Notes under the pieces: model-generated | The model's database searches: none | What the model saw: only the letters and a program-made list of their open reading frames with translations | What the model was told of the DNA's origin: nothing | Program-made: the position numbers and the translations under genes | In this document: in pieces, positions 15,572-27,206 of the stretch | How positions within the stretch are numbered: the first letter of the stretch is position 1 | Layout: each line of letters begins with the position of its first letter | DNA from: a bacterium | Lineage (GTDB): Bacteria > Myxococcota > Kuafuiibacteriia > Kuafuiibacteriales > Kuafuiibacteriaceae | NCBI GenBank assembly: GCA_030426505.1 | Contig: JAUHYN010000003.1 | Coordinates: 1 to 35,823 of the forward strand | Reading direction: 5' to 3' | DNA: 35,823 nt

Positions 15572-16984
15572 ATGGACGTCGCGGCACTGAAGGCGCTGCT
15601 CAGCGCGTCGGGCTACGACGTCCGCTTCCGTCGCGACACATGGGTCGAGTGCCTTCTCCTCAAGGAAGAAGAGTCGTTCGCGGGGCGCGGCGCCGATGAC
15701 GACGCCGCATTCACCGCGGCCGTCGAAGCCGCGTTCCCGTCGTCGCTCTCACGGACACTCCTCGAACGCGCGCTCGCGCCGACGACCGAGTCGAGCCTCC
15801 CGCGCCCTTCGCCGCCGAAGCCGGCGGTCGGGCACAAGGCCGCGGCGCGCTCGGCGCCGCCGTTGGTCGAGCGTTCGAACGGAGGCGGCGAGCGGACGGA
15901 TCTGCAGCGCGCGATCGACGAACTGCGCGTGTTGAATGAGCGCGTCCGCGACTCGCGCGACGAGCTCGGGCTCTGCACCTCCGAGCGGCAGCGTCTCGCG
16001 ATCCTCGCGTGGATCTGCGAAGCCCGCGCGCACACCGACGTGTTCCCGGGGGACGAGCGCATCCGCGAGGAGGTCGCGCAGGTCTCCCGGCAGCTCACCG
16101 AGATCGGCAAGGCGTTCTGGCCGGGCTCGGTCACCGCGCTGCAACTGCAGATGCACCCGAAGGATCTCCCGCGGCACCTCCTCGGCGGCGCCGCTTCCAC
16201 GTGGACCAGCGCGGCCGAGCTCGCCGAGCGCGCGCTCCACAGTATGGAGCACGCCGACGAGCGGCGCGGTCACGACGAGCACGGCTGGGCCGACTTCGCG
16301 TACACGCAGCCGCCGCCCGCCGACGCCGACGCGGCGCTCGCGGAGCTCGTGGAAGAGATCGAGCGCTACGGCGGTTCGCTCGAGCGCTACGCGGAGCCGC
16401 GTGATCCGAACTCGCGCCCGGACGAGGAGCGCTTCGTCCGTTGGATCCGCACGCTGCGTTGGCTGCGCGGGACCCACGTGGACCCCGACCGCTGGGCGCG
16501 CGTCTCCGGGCGCCTCCGCTGGTGGGCGGGGCGCCGCGATCCGAACCTCTCCCCACACGGCAAGGAGCTCGACGGCGGCTTCGTCCCGCCCCGCCCCTGG
16601 GCCGAGATGCTCCACCGCCCGGGCGCGGCCGCTCCGACGAACGGGCCGCCGCAGTCGTTGGTCGCCGCGGCGCGGAGCCGCTGCGCGGGGAAGCGCTTGG
16701 TGATCGTGAGCCACCGCCGCGATCCGGACCTGCAGTCGAACGTGGAGCGCGCCCTCGATGGCGCCGAGGTCGAGTGGGCCGTCGCCGAACCGAAGCGCCT
16801 CGAACAGCTCGCCGCGAAGATCGACGATCGTGCGTTCGATCTGGTGCTCGGCGCGTTGGGTTTGCAGGCGCCGCGCCCGGACCGCGCGCTCGCCCGCGCG
16901 TGCCGCGGGACCGAGACGCCGTACTTGCGCGTGAACCGGGGCCGACCGGTCGCGTGCCTGCGGGCGATCGCGAAGGTGCGCTGA
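15572..16984 (+). CDS. Protein of unknown function, three-part architecture
   Basis: A 470-residue cytoplasmic protein I do not recognise. Residues 1-60 form a small acidic domain, 68-110 a Pro/Ala/Arg-rich linker, and 110-340 a long mostly helical region rich in Arg, Glu and Trp (LRWLRG, RLRWWAGRRDPN). The last 100 residues look like an alpha/beta domain: KRLVIVSHRRDPDLQSNVE, an AEVEWAVAEP strand, AFDLVLGALG and TPYLRVNRGRP. That pattern resembles DUF2325 or a Rossmann-like fold, but this is a weak visual match. Its strong promoter-like element, lone position and convergent neighbour suggest a single-gene unit. Confidence 0.75.
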   Translation: MDVAALKALLSASGYDVRFRRDTWVECLLLKEEESFAGRGADDDAAFTAAVEAAFPSSLSRTLLERALAPTTESSLPRPSPPKPAVGHKAAARSAPPLVERSNGGGERTDLQRAIDELRVLNERVRDSRDELGLCTSERQRLAILAWICEARAHTDVFPGDERIREEVAQVSRQLTEIGKAFWPGSVTALQLQMHPKDLPRHLLGGAASTWTSAAELAERALHSMEHADERRGHDEHGWADFAYTQPPPADADAALAELVEEIERYGGSLERYAEPRDPNSRPDEERFVRWIRTLRWLRGTHVDPDRWARVSGRLRWWAGRRDPNLSPHGKELDGGFVPPRPWAEMLHRPGAAAPTNGPPQSLVAAARSRCAGKRLVIVSHRRDPDLQSNVERALDGAEVEWAVAEPKRLEQLAAKIDDRAFDLVLGALGLQAPRPDRALARACRGTETPYLRVNRGRPVACLRAIAKVR

Positions 16985-16990
16985 CCCCGA

Positions 16991-17013
16991 GCTCGGGCTC
17001 GGGCTCGGGCTCG
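16991..17013. repeat. GCTCGG hexamer repeat between convergent genes
   Basis: About 3.8 copies of GCTCGG fill most of the 30-bp gap between two convergent stop codons. It may vary in copy number by slippage; no hairpin or T-tract marks it as a terminator. Confidence 0.7.
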
Positions 17014-17014
17014 T

Positions 17015-18055
17015 TCAGGGGGCTCGCTTCGCGCCGGGGAACACCACCTCCAGGCGCTCGCGCATCCCCTCGACCGCGTCGACCGCCACCAGGTCCGCCG
17101 CCAGATCCGCCCCCCGCCGCTGCGCGAACGGCACCAACCGCCACGCCACCGGCGCCGCCTCGCCCAGCTCCACCACGAGGACGCCGCCGAGGCGCACCGG
17201 CCAGCCCACGCGTTCGAGGGCGGGGCCGTTGAGGTTGCCGAGGCTGTAGGCGCAGAGCCGATCGCCGAAGCGCTCGAGCGGCATCAGGACATGGGGGTGG
17301 TGGCCGGCGATCACGTCGACGCCGGCGCTCGTGAGGCGCCGCGCGAGGTCGCGCGTGGACTGTCGCGGGAAGTGCCGGAACTCGTACTCCCAGTGCGGCG
17401 TCGCGACGAGGTGATCGACCTCGGCGCGTACAGTCGACCAATCGTACGCCTCGACGGCGGGCGTGCGCACGATGTTCGGCGTGCCCGAGAGGCGCTGCTC
17501 GGAGTTGAGCCAGTGCGACCACGCGATCACACCGACGCGACGGCCGCTGCGCTCGACGATGCGGTAGGGCGGGTCGTCCGCGTCGAGGAGCGCGCCGACC
17601 GCGACCGCGCCGCGGCGCTCGATGCGCTCGACGGACGAGCGCAGGCCGTCCTCGCCCTGGTCGGCGATGTGGTTGTTCGCGATCGACAGCACGGCGCGTT
17701 CGGCCGGGACGCCGAGGCGATCGAGCAAGCCGAACAGGAAGTCTTCCGCCATCGCGAAGTGGCCGACGTAGCGCGCGTACGGCCGGACCTCCTCGAACAT
17801 CACCGGCGCCTCGCAGTTCACGAACACGAGATCGGCGCCCGCGAGCGCGTCGCGGACGACGGGATCCACGTCGGGGATCCGGTCGTTCTGCATGCACATC
17901 AGGTCGCCGAGGAACGCGACGCGCAGCACGGTCGACGCATCGCTCAGGCGGCCCTCGCGGGGGAGTGGGACGAGGTCGGTCGGGTTGCTCGTAGAGGGCG
18001 AGAAGTAGTCGAGCAGCCAGCGGAAGCCGTAGTACCAGGGGTAGGGCGAGCTCAT
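17015..18055 (-). CDS. CapA-family metallophosphoesterase-like protein
   Basis: A 346-residue protein of the CapA/PGA_cap family (calcineurin-like fold), named for poly-gamma-glutamate capsule synthesis but present in many bacteria without capsules. Motifs: AFLGDLM (first metal Asp), VNCEAPV, IANNHIADQGEDG and AGHHPHVLMPLE, all in family order. The N-terminal 45 residues are aromatic and basic (PWYYGFRWLLDYF) with no clear signal peptide. No other capsule genes (capB, capC, capD) are nearby, so polymer synthesis is unlikely. The ATG overlaps the stop of the upstream pseudokinase by four bases (ATGA), implying joint function. Confidence 0.88.
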   Translation of the reverse strand: MSSPYPWYYGFRWLLDYFSPSTSNPTDLVPLPREGRLSDASTVLRVAFLGDLMCMQNDRIPDVDPVVRDALAGADLVFVNCEAPVMFEEVRPYARYVGHFAMAEDFLFGLLDRLGVPAERAVLSIANNHIADQGEDGLRSSVERIERRGAVAVGALLDADDPPYRIVERSGRRVGVIAWSHWLNSEQRLSGTPNIVRTPAVEAYDWSTVRAEVDHLVATPHWEYEFRHFPRQSTRDLARRLTSAGVDVIAGHHPHVLMPLERFGDRLCAYSLGNLNGPALERVGWPVRLGGVLVVELGEAAPVAWRLVPFAQRRGADLAADLVAVDAVEGMRERLEVVFPGAKRAP

Positions 18056-19809
18056 CGCCGTCGCCGCCGTCGCCGCTTCCTCTTCGGGTTCGCTTCCTCT
18101 TCCGCGGCCTTCAGCGCCTCGGCCTCCGCGGCCTCCTGCGCGATCAGCTCGGGCGTCTTCTCGAGCGTGACGTCGAGCGCGACCGGCCCACCGCGCTCCG
18201 GCGTGATCGTCTTCTCGAACGGGACGTAGCCGAGCTTCTTGATCTCGATCCTCGTCTCCTTGTTCGTGCGCACGGACATCGAGGTCGGCGTGAGCGCGAC
18301 GTTGTTGCCGTCCATCCACAGCTCGGCGCTCTCCGGGACGGTCTTCACGGAGAGGTTCACCACCGCGCCGGGGAAGATGAGGTTCATCGTGCGCTTGCCG
18401 CCGGCCTGGACCGCGACGGTGCTCGTCACGGGCTCCTCGCCCTCGAGCTCCAGCTCGATGTAGTGCGTGACCACCGACTCCAGGTTCTCGATCGTCAGTG
18501 GCGTGCGCTTCCCGGTGCGCTCGTCGTCGAGCGTGACGAACGCGCCGGGCGGGATCGACTCGATCGTGAGCGCGCCGCCCGGGTTGCGGCCGACGAACGC
18601 CTCGCGGAGCTTCCGCGTGACGAGTCGTTGGTTGCGATCCGACCAGAGCGTGAACACCGCCATGGCGATCACCAGCGCTGCGCCGATCGAGATCGCGATC
18701 TTCCCGAGCGGGAGCGCGCGATCGTCGAGCGGTGGCGGTGCGCCCGTGTGCTGCGCCGTCTCCGCACGCGCGAGCGCCGATGGGAGGGACGGCATCGGAT
18801 CCACCGGCGGCCCGCCGTACATCGGCGCCATCACCGGCTCGTCCACCGGCTGCGGTGCCATCGAAGGCGCGGCTGCGGGCTGCGGGCGGGTGCGCGCGAT
18901 CGTCTCCATCGGGACCGCCGCTCCCGAGAGCTCGCGGCGCGCCGCGGCGTCCGCCTGACGGTCCGCGCCGGCCTCCGAACCGAGGACCATCGCGAGCAGC
19001 GACGCGAGGCGGCTCGCGGAGTACGTCGGGTCGCCGCTGTACAGCATCCGCGCGAGCTCGTCGCGGAGGACGGCCGCGCTCGCGTGGCGTTGGTTCGGGT
19101 CGGCGAGGAGCGCGCGATCGATCGTCATCGCGAGCGCGGGCGGTACGTGAGGCGCGGCCTGCACCAACGGCTGCGGGCGATCCGGGTCCGGATCGCGCCC
19201 CGCGAGCATCGACCACGTGAGGCGCGCGACGGCGTACACGTCCGCGCGCGCGTCGACGACGCCACCCGAGAGCTCCGGCGCGATCGTGCGCGGAGAGACC
19301 GGCGGCGCCGGCCGCGTCGACGACTGCGCGTAGAAGAAGTCGGTGAGTCGAACGCGGCCGTCGTGCCCGACGATGACGGCGTTGGCCTGCACGTCGCAGT
19401 GGACGATGCGAAGCGCGCCGGCATTCGGAGTGCTCGCCTGGTGGACGGCCTCCAGCGCGGCGAGCAACTCCATCGCGAGGAAGGTCGCGGCGCTCGGATC
19501 GATCGCCACGCCCGACTGCCGCGATCGATCGATCAACGTGCTCAGCGGTCGGCCCGCGATCGCAGCGCGCACGACGAACGCGCCATCGCCGTCCTGGTCG
19601 ATGTCCAGGATGCGCGCGACGCCGTGGTGGTCGACGTGCGCGGCGATCGTCGCGCCCTCCACGAGGAGCTGCTCGGCGTCACCGCCGATCCCGCGCGCCA
19701 ACTCGACGGGCCGGAGCACACCACCGGCGACTTCGTACGCGCGGTGGACACGCGCGACCTCGTTGCGCCGGATCTCTTCGAAGACGTGATATCGGCCGAC
19801 GCGCTGCAC
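18052..19809 (-). CDS. Pseudokinase with membrane helix and PEGA domains
   Basis: A 585-residue protein with a Ser/Thr kinase fold whose catalytic motifs are eroded. The Gly loop has lost its glycines (IRRNEVARVHRA, 13-24), the VAIK lysine is Ala38 (VELA), HRD is H137-C-D139 and DFG is D157-F-F159. The helix-C Glu51, Asn143, APEL (177-180) and Asp190 remain, so the fold should be intact but catalysis is doubtful. A Pro-rich linker leads to one membrane helix (about 370-388). Outside lie two PEGA-type domains (about 413-476 and 485-551), an acidic coiled coil and a poly-Arg tail. It has its own promoter-like element and is coupled to the CapA-type gene. Confidence 0.85.
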   Translation of the reverse strand: MQRVGRYHVFEEIRRNEVARVHRAYEVAGGVLRPVELARGIGGDAEQLLVEGATIAAHVDHHGVARILDIDQDGDGAFVVRAAIAGRPLSTLIDRSRQSGVAIDPSAATFLAMELLAALEAVHQASTPNAGALRIVHCDVQANAVIVGHDGRVRLTDFFYAQSSTRPAPPVSPRTIAPELSGGVVDARADVYAVARLTWSMLAGRDPDPDRPQPLVQAAPHVPPALAMTIDRALLADPNQRHASAAVLRDELARMLYSGDPTYSASRLASLLAMVLGSEAGADRQADAAARRELSGAAVPMETIARTRPQPAAAPSMAPQPVDEPVMAPMYGGPPVDPMPSLPSALARAETAQHTGAPPPLDDRALPLGKIAISIGAALVIAMAVFTLWSDRNQRLVTRKLREAFVGRNPGGALTIESIPPGAFVTLDDERTGKRTPLTIENLESVVTHYIELELEGEEPVTSTVAVQAGGKRTMNLIFPGAVVNLSVKTVPESAELWMDGNNVALTPTSMSVRTNKETRIEIKKLGYVPFEKTITPERGGPVALDVTLEKTPELIAQEAAEAEALKAAEEEANPKRKRRRRRRR

Positions 19810-19818
19810 CGGCCGGGG

Positions 19819-19848
19819 ATCCTACCCGCACCCGGGACTTCGCGCCAA
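19819..19848 (-). promoter_or_regulatory. Candidate leaderless promoter of pseudokinase gene
   Basis: On the minus strand TTGGCG (19848-19843), 18-bp spacer, TAGGAT (19824-19819, four of six to TATAAT), nine bases before the GTG at 19809. It lies in the 55-bp gap after mfd. Confidence 0.4.
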
Positions 19849-19864
19849 AACGCCCGCGAGCGCC

Positions 19865-23467
<3,603 letters not shown>

Positions 23468-23474
23468 GGGGCCC

Positions 23475-23503
23475 CGAATACCCCGCGGCGCCGGTTCCGT
23501 CAG
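23475..23503 (-). promoter_or_regulatory. Candidate leaderless promoter of mfd
   Basis: On the minus strand CTGACG (23503-23498, four of six), 17-bp spacer, TATTCG (23480-23475), seven bases before the GTG start. Confidence 0.45.
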
Positions 23504-23543
23504 CAGCGTGTGAGAAAATCTGTGGCCCCGCTCAGGGGCCGCC

Positions 23544-24314
23544 CTACGCGGCCTTCGAAGGAGCGGCTTCGTCCCAGGTGAGGCGGCCGACTTCGAGGGC
23601 GTCGAGCCAGTCCAGGAAGCGCGTCACGTCCTCTCCGCGGAAGATCGCGCCGTGCTGCGGGCAGATCATGCTGCAGTTCAGCGCGCGGACGCGCTTCGAC
23701 CACGAGCGCAGCGCGGCCGTGCTCGGCATCCAGCGCTGATGGAACCCGCGCATGTAGCGGACGTGTTTGTCGAAGTCCTCGACGAACAGCGAGGTCTCGC
23801 TGTTGGGGAGGAGCGCCGCGCCGACGTCGCCCGAGAAGAGGATCCTCGAGGCCGGATCGAACAGCGAGAAGTTCCCGGACGCGTGGCAGTAGTGCGCGGG
23901 CACGGCGTTGAGCCGGACACGCGAGCCGATGTTGATCGGCATGCCCTCGTCGGGGATCTCGATGATGCTCGCGGCGCGGCCCATCGCGAAGTGGGCGATG
24001 AAGCCGGTCCACATCCACGAGACGTACGTCTTCACGTTGGGACAGAGGTCGAGCCACATCGGGAGCGAGGACACGATGTCCGGATCCTGGTGGCTCGCGA
24101 ACAGCGCGACGACGTCTTCCGGCGAACAGTAGCGCGTGAGCTCCGACAGCACGCGCGGGAAGATCTCGATCCCGCCCGGGTCGGGGAGCAGCGTCCCCTC
24201 CGGCGTGACGATCGCGAACTCATTCGTGTCGATGACCTCGTCGCGCTTGTCCGGATCGCGACCCATCACGATCCAGCTGTGGGTGGGGCTCTCGTAGAGC
24301 ACTTCGCTTCTCAT
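23544..24314 (-). CDS. ODP-type diiron metallo-beta-lactamase-fold protein
   Basis: A 256-residue protein with the metallo-beta-lactamase fold of flavodiiron proteins but no flavodoxin domain. Ligand motifs are H75-Q-D77-P-D79, H144 (HYCHASGNF), D163 (LFSGDVG) and H221 (PQHGAIF). This resembles the oxygen-binding diiron protein (ODP) family, members of which sense oxygen or iron for chemotaxis in Treponema, rather than hydrolytic lactamases. The ATG at 24314 overlaps the stop of the MCP-like gene by four bases, so both are made together. That context favours a sensory role over oxygen reduction. Confidence 0.82.
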   Translation of the reverse strand: MRSEVLYESPTHSWIVMGRDPDKRDEVIDTNEFAIVTPEGTLLPDPGGIEIFPRVLSELTRYCSPEDVVALFASHQDPDIVSSLPMWLDLCPNVKTYVSWMWTGFIAHFAMGRAASIIEIPDEGMPINIGSRVRLNAVPAHYCHASGNFSLFDPASRILFSGDVGAALLPNSETSLFVEDFDKHVRYMRGFHQRWMPSTAALRSWSKRVRALNCSMICPQHGAIFRGEDVTRFLDWLDALEVGRLTWDEAAPSKAA

Positions 24315-25075
24315 CGTTCTTCGACTCCTCGTTCCAGTGCGGACAAGAGGCGTTGGCCGTCCGCGGCGATGCGACCCAGTGCGGTCAGGCGCTCCTCGAG
24401 CACGTCGACCGTCGCGGCGACGCGATCGCCGAAGCTCACGAAGCGCTCCGCGTCGCCCTGGATGCGCGCGACCTCGATGCGTACGCACTGGGAGATGTAG
24501 CGGGCGGTCCGCGTCGTCGCGTGCAGGTCGTCGAGCAACAAGCGCACCTCTTGGATGCTGCCGTGCGCTTCGTGCGTCAGGCGCTGCACCTCTTGGACGT
24601 GCGGCTCCACGCGGGCGGCGATCGCCGAGACGCTGCGCCGCTCCGTGACCGTGAGCGGGGCGCGCGAGAGCGCGCGCGTCAGGCGCGACAGGTCACGCCC
24701 GCTCCGGAACGCGACGTCGTCTCCGGAGAGCCCGTGGCGGCGCGCGATGTCGAGGAGCGCCTGGACCTCGAGCCCGTAGACGCGGATGACGTGCGTGCAG
24801 TGCGAGATCGCGCCGGCGACTTTGCGGCAGCGGTGGTCGATGTCCGCGACGAGCGGTTCGATCGCGGACGGGAGCTCCGACAGGAACTGCGTGAGCACGC
24901 CGAGCGAGCCACCTTGGTCGCGGCCGAGCTTCGCGGCGTGGACCACGCCGTTCCGAGCGAGGAGCTCCATCTGAAAGGCCAACTCCTTGAGCGGGCGCGC
25001 GCTGTTCTGGACTTCGACGCAGACCCCGAAGACCTGGTTCACGCGTTGGTTGAGTTCGAGCAGGGAAGACGTCAC
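24311..25075 (-). CDS. MCP-like soluble coiled-coil signalling protein
   Basis: A 254-residue all-helical protein with no membrane segment. Residues 42-64 (NGVVHAAKLGRDQGGSLGVL and following) resemble the hairpin tip of methyl-accepting chemotaxis proteins (NxxIEAARAGExGxGFxVVA), shifted toward a diverged form; LSELPSAIEP follows where MCPs have VRxLA. The rest is heptad-like helix. This suggests a cytoplasmic receptor-like protein that may contact CheW/CheA. I chose the GTG at 25075; the GTG at 25159 would add a Ser/Arg/Gly-rich stretch without family similarity. It is coupled to the ODP gene. The match is by eye and needs a profile search. Confidence 0.6.
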   Translation of the reverse strand: MTSSLLELNQRVNQVFGVCVEVQNSARPLKELAFQMELLARNGVVHAAKLGRDQGGSLGVLTQFLSELPSAIEPLVADIDHRCRKVAGAISHCTHVIRVYGLEVQALLDIARRHGLSGDDVAFRSGRDLSRLTRALSRAPLTVTERRSVSAIAARVEPHVQEVQRLTHEAHGSIQEVRLLLDDLHATTRTARYISQCVRIEVARIQGDAERFVSFGDRVAATVDVLEERLTALGRIAADGQRLLSALERGVEER

Positions 25076-25215
25076 CGAGGGCCTCGCAGCGGGTAATCGG
25101 CCAAAACCTCGCGACCCTGAACCCGACTCCGCTCGAATGGTCGATTTGAAGACGCGCACGATTCGCGCGGCTTCCCGACCTCACCCGACCCTCGGAACGA
25201 CCCACCCGAGTGCGT

Positions 25216-25221
25216 TACCCT
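25216..25221 (+). promoter_or_regulatory. Candidate -10 (TACCCT) of fatty acid hydroxylase gene
   Basis: TACCCT lies six bases before the ATG at 25228. The -35 at 18 bp is weak (TCGGAA, 25192-25197, three of six). The placement matches the other leaderless-type elements in the window. Apart from this I see nothing certain in the divergent gap 25076-25227. Confidence 0.3.
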
Positions 25222-25227
25222 CCGGCG

Positions 25228-25926
25228 ATGGCCGCGACCGTCCTTAGCACACGCCTCCCGGAGTCCTCCGTCGATGTCGACGCCCGCACCCTCGCGCCCG
25301 ACCTCGGCGCGCAGCTGATGTTCTTCGCGCGGCAGCCCACGCCTCGGCTGTTGCTCGCCCTGTTCACGTGCGCGGCGGTGACGCGGATCCTCTACGCGAC
25401 CTGGCGCCCGGCCGACGCCTACATCGTGCTCGCGATCGCGGTGTACTGGCCACTGCAGGAGTGGTTCCTCCACCGATTCCTGCTCCACCTGAAGCCGCGC
25501 ACGATCCTCGGCCACCGCTTCGATCCGCTCTTCGCGCAGGCCCACCGCGCGCACCACCGCCGTCCGTGGGTCGTCGAGACCACGTTCCTCCCCACGCGCG
25601 TCCTGCTGGGCCTGATCCCCGTCACGATCGTCGGCTGGGCCCTCGCCACGCCGGACATCGGCCTCGCGGCCACGGGCGTCGCCGCGTCCGCGTTCGCCGC
25701 GACCCTCTACGAGTGGACGCACTACCTCACCCACTCCGCGTACGTCCCGAAGTCGGCCTACGTGAAGCGCATCTTCCGCAACCACCGGCTGCACCACTTC
25801 AAGAACGAGCACCACTGGTTCGCATTCACGGTGCCGATGATCGATCGCATCCTTCGCACGGATCCGGATCCGAGCGAGGTCGACCGCTCCGAGACCGTGC
25901 GAACGCTCGGCGTCGACGACGCGTGA
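25228..25926 (+). CDS. Fatty acid hydroxylase/sterol desaturase family membrane protein
   Basis: A 232-residue integral membrane diiron enzyme. The His clusters that bind the two irons are present: H82-x4-H87, H106-x2-HH (109-110), H165-x3-H169, H186-x2-HH (189-190) and HH at 195-196. Hydrophobic segments at about 40-57, 63-77, 123-141 and 145-162 anchor it. The superfamily covers sterol C4 and C5 oxidases, fatty acid and carotenoid hydroxylases and alkylglycerol monooxygenase; substrate is uncertain, and steroid-like or lipid substrates are plausible in myxobacteria. I chose the ATG at 25228 over the GTG at 25210. A small membrane protein follows 7 bp later, probably in one operon. Confidence 0.88.
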   Translation: MAATVLSTRLPESSVDVDARTLAPDLGAQLMFFARQPTPRLLLALFTCAAVTRILYATWRPADAYIVLAIAVYWPLQEWFLHRFLLHLKPRTILGHRFDPLFAQAHRAHHRRPWVVETTFLPTRVLLGLIPVTIVGWALATPDIGLAATGVAASAFAATLYEWTHYLTHSAYVPKSAYVKRIFRNHRLHHFKNEHHWFAFTVPMIDRILRTDPDPSEVDRSETVRTLGVDDA

Positions 25927-25933
25927 CCTCGCG

Positions 25934-26443
25934 TTGAAGCCCCTCGCCAAGGCGGCGCTGCTCGTCGCCCTCTACGCGTCCGTCTACGCCGCGTTCTGTC
26001 TGTGGTTGGCGACCGACGGACACGCGCCGTCGGCCGCGTCCCCGCTGCTCGATCGCGAAACGCACTACCGCATGCAGGCGATGCTGCTGGTGCCGGTCTC
26101 GATGATCGCGTGGCTCGCGGTCGGCGCGACCGTGTACGCCGTGGCGCGCGCGCTCGGAGGGACGGGGCCGCGCGACGCGACGATCGCGCTGGTGGGGCGC
26201 GCGTGGGCCGGGCCGACACTCGCCCTGTTCGTGGTCCCCGATATCGCGACCTACGCGGCGCGCGGATTCGACGCGATCGCCGTGACGACCCGGTGGACCG
26301 CGCCGCTCACGCTGATCGTTTTGGCGGTGTGGCTGTTCAGGGGGCTGCGTCGGGAGCACCGCCTCGGCGGCGCCAGGTCGGCGCTCGCGGTCTTCGCGGG
26401 CGTCGTGCTCCTCGGGCTGCTGCACGGGCCCTGGCTTCGTTGA
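25934..26443 (+). CDS. Small integral membrane protein, unknown function
   Basis: A 169-residue protein starting with TTG. Four hydrophobic segments are visible at about 5-26, 48-71, 91-107 and 120-135, with a fifth near 148-163. No catalytic motif is recognised. It follows the fatty acid hydroxylase gene by 7 bp and may be an accessory membrane partner. It converges on the DUF4349 gene. Confidence 0.7.
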   Translation: MKPLAKAALLVALYASVYAAFCLWLATDGHAPSAASPLLDRETHYRMQAMLLVPVSMIAWLAVGATVYAVARALGGTGPRDATIALVGRAWAGPTLALFVVPDIATYAARGFDAIAVTTRWTAPLTLIVLAVWLFRGLRREHRLGGARSALAVFAGVVLLGLLHGPWLR

Positions 26444-26455
26444 TCGCTCGGCGCG

Positions 26456-27154
26456 TCAGTCCCACACGAACAACCACTTCACGCCCTTGAACACGCCGTA
26501 GAAGATCCAACCCACCGGGCCCGGCGACACGTCGTCCTCGAAGGTCACATCGATCGTCGCGAGCGCGACCGTGCGCGAGAGGTTCCGCATCTGGGCTTCG
26601 AGCGACTCGAGCTCGAGCGTCACGCGTGACAGCTCCTTCTCCACCGCGAGGATCTCCTTCACGTCCTGCGTCTTCTCGAGCAACGCGAGGAGACGCGTCT
26701 TGAGGTGCTTCGCGTTGTCGATGCGGATCCCGAGGTCGCGGTGCTGTCGCGTCACGTCGTCGACGCGGTGCCCGCGGCTGGTGACATCGCCGAGCTCCTC
26801 GAGCGCCGCGATCGCCTCGTCGAGCTGCGCGGCCGGGACGCGCATCGAGAAGCCCGACGCGCTCTGGGTCGCGAGGTACCCGTCGAACCCCGCCGCGATC
26901 TGATCCGCGCGCCGGATGAAGACGTCGCGCTCGTCCCCGTCGTCGTCGACCTCGAAGACCAGCCACGCGGAGCGCGCGAGCTTGCGGTCGCCGCCGCCCT
27001 TGTCCTCCGCGAGGTTGCTCGCCTCGAACGCGCGCTCCCCGTCGAACTCCACCGCGCCGACCGCCGCCTGCGAGGCGGTGACGACCGGGCCGGACCCGGC
27101 GTTGGCGCTGCATCCGGCGAGGGCGAGGGTGAGGAGGGCGAGGTTCGACCGCAT
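26456..27154 (-). CDS. DUF4349 lipoprotein
   Basis: A 232-residue lipoprotein of the DUF4349 family. The lipobox LAGC puts the lipid on Cys15. The core has the family layout: a small alpha/beta region (about 62-120, with FSMRVPAAQLDEAIAALEELG), then VTRQHRDLGIRIDNA leading into a long coiled coil (about 130-195, with VEKELSRVTLELESLE), then VALATIDVTFED. A hydrophobic C-terminus (GWIFYGVFKGVKWLFVW) replaces the usual single membrane helix. Function is unknown; the family is envelope-associated. The 52-bp gap upstream shows no -10 near the start. Confidence 0.88.
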   Translation of the reverse strand: MRSNLALLTLALAGCSANAGSGPVVTASQAAVGAVEFDGERAFEASNLAEDKGGGDRKLARSAWLVFEVDDDGDERDVFIRRADQIAAGFDGYLATQSASGFSMRVPAAQLDEAIAALEELGDVTSRGHRVDDVTRQHRDLGIRIDNAKHLKTRLLALLEKTQDVKEILAVEKELSRVTLELESLEAQMRNLSRTVALATIDVTFEDDVSPGPVGWIFYGVFKGVKWLFVWD

Positions 27155-27206
27155 GAAGACCTGGAACGGGCGTCCGTCGCCGAAGGTCTGAGTTTTTTCG
27201 CGACGG

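Noticed and set aside
16991-17013. CRISPR-like repeat
   Set aside because: Units are 6 bp with no spacers; it is a simple tandem repeat.
25075-25159. Upstream GTG (25159) as start of the MCP-like gene
   Set aside because: The added 28 residues are Ser/Gly/Arg/Pro-rich without family character.
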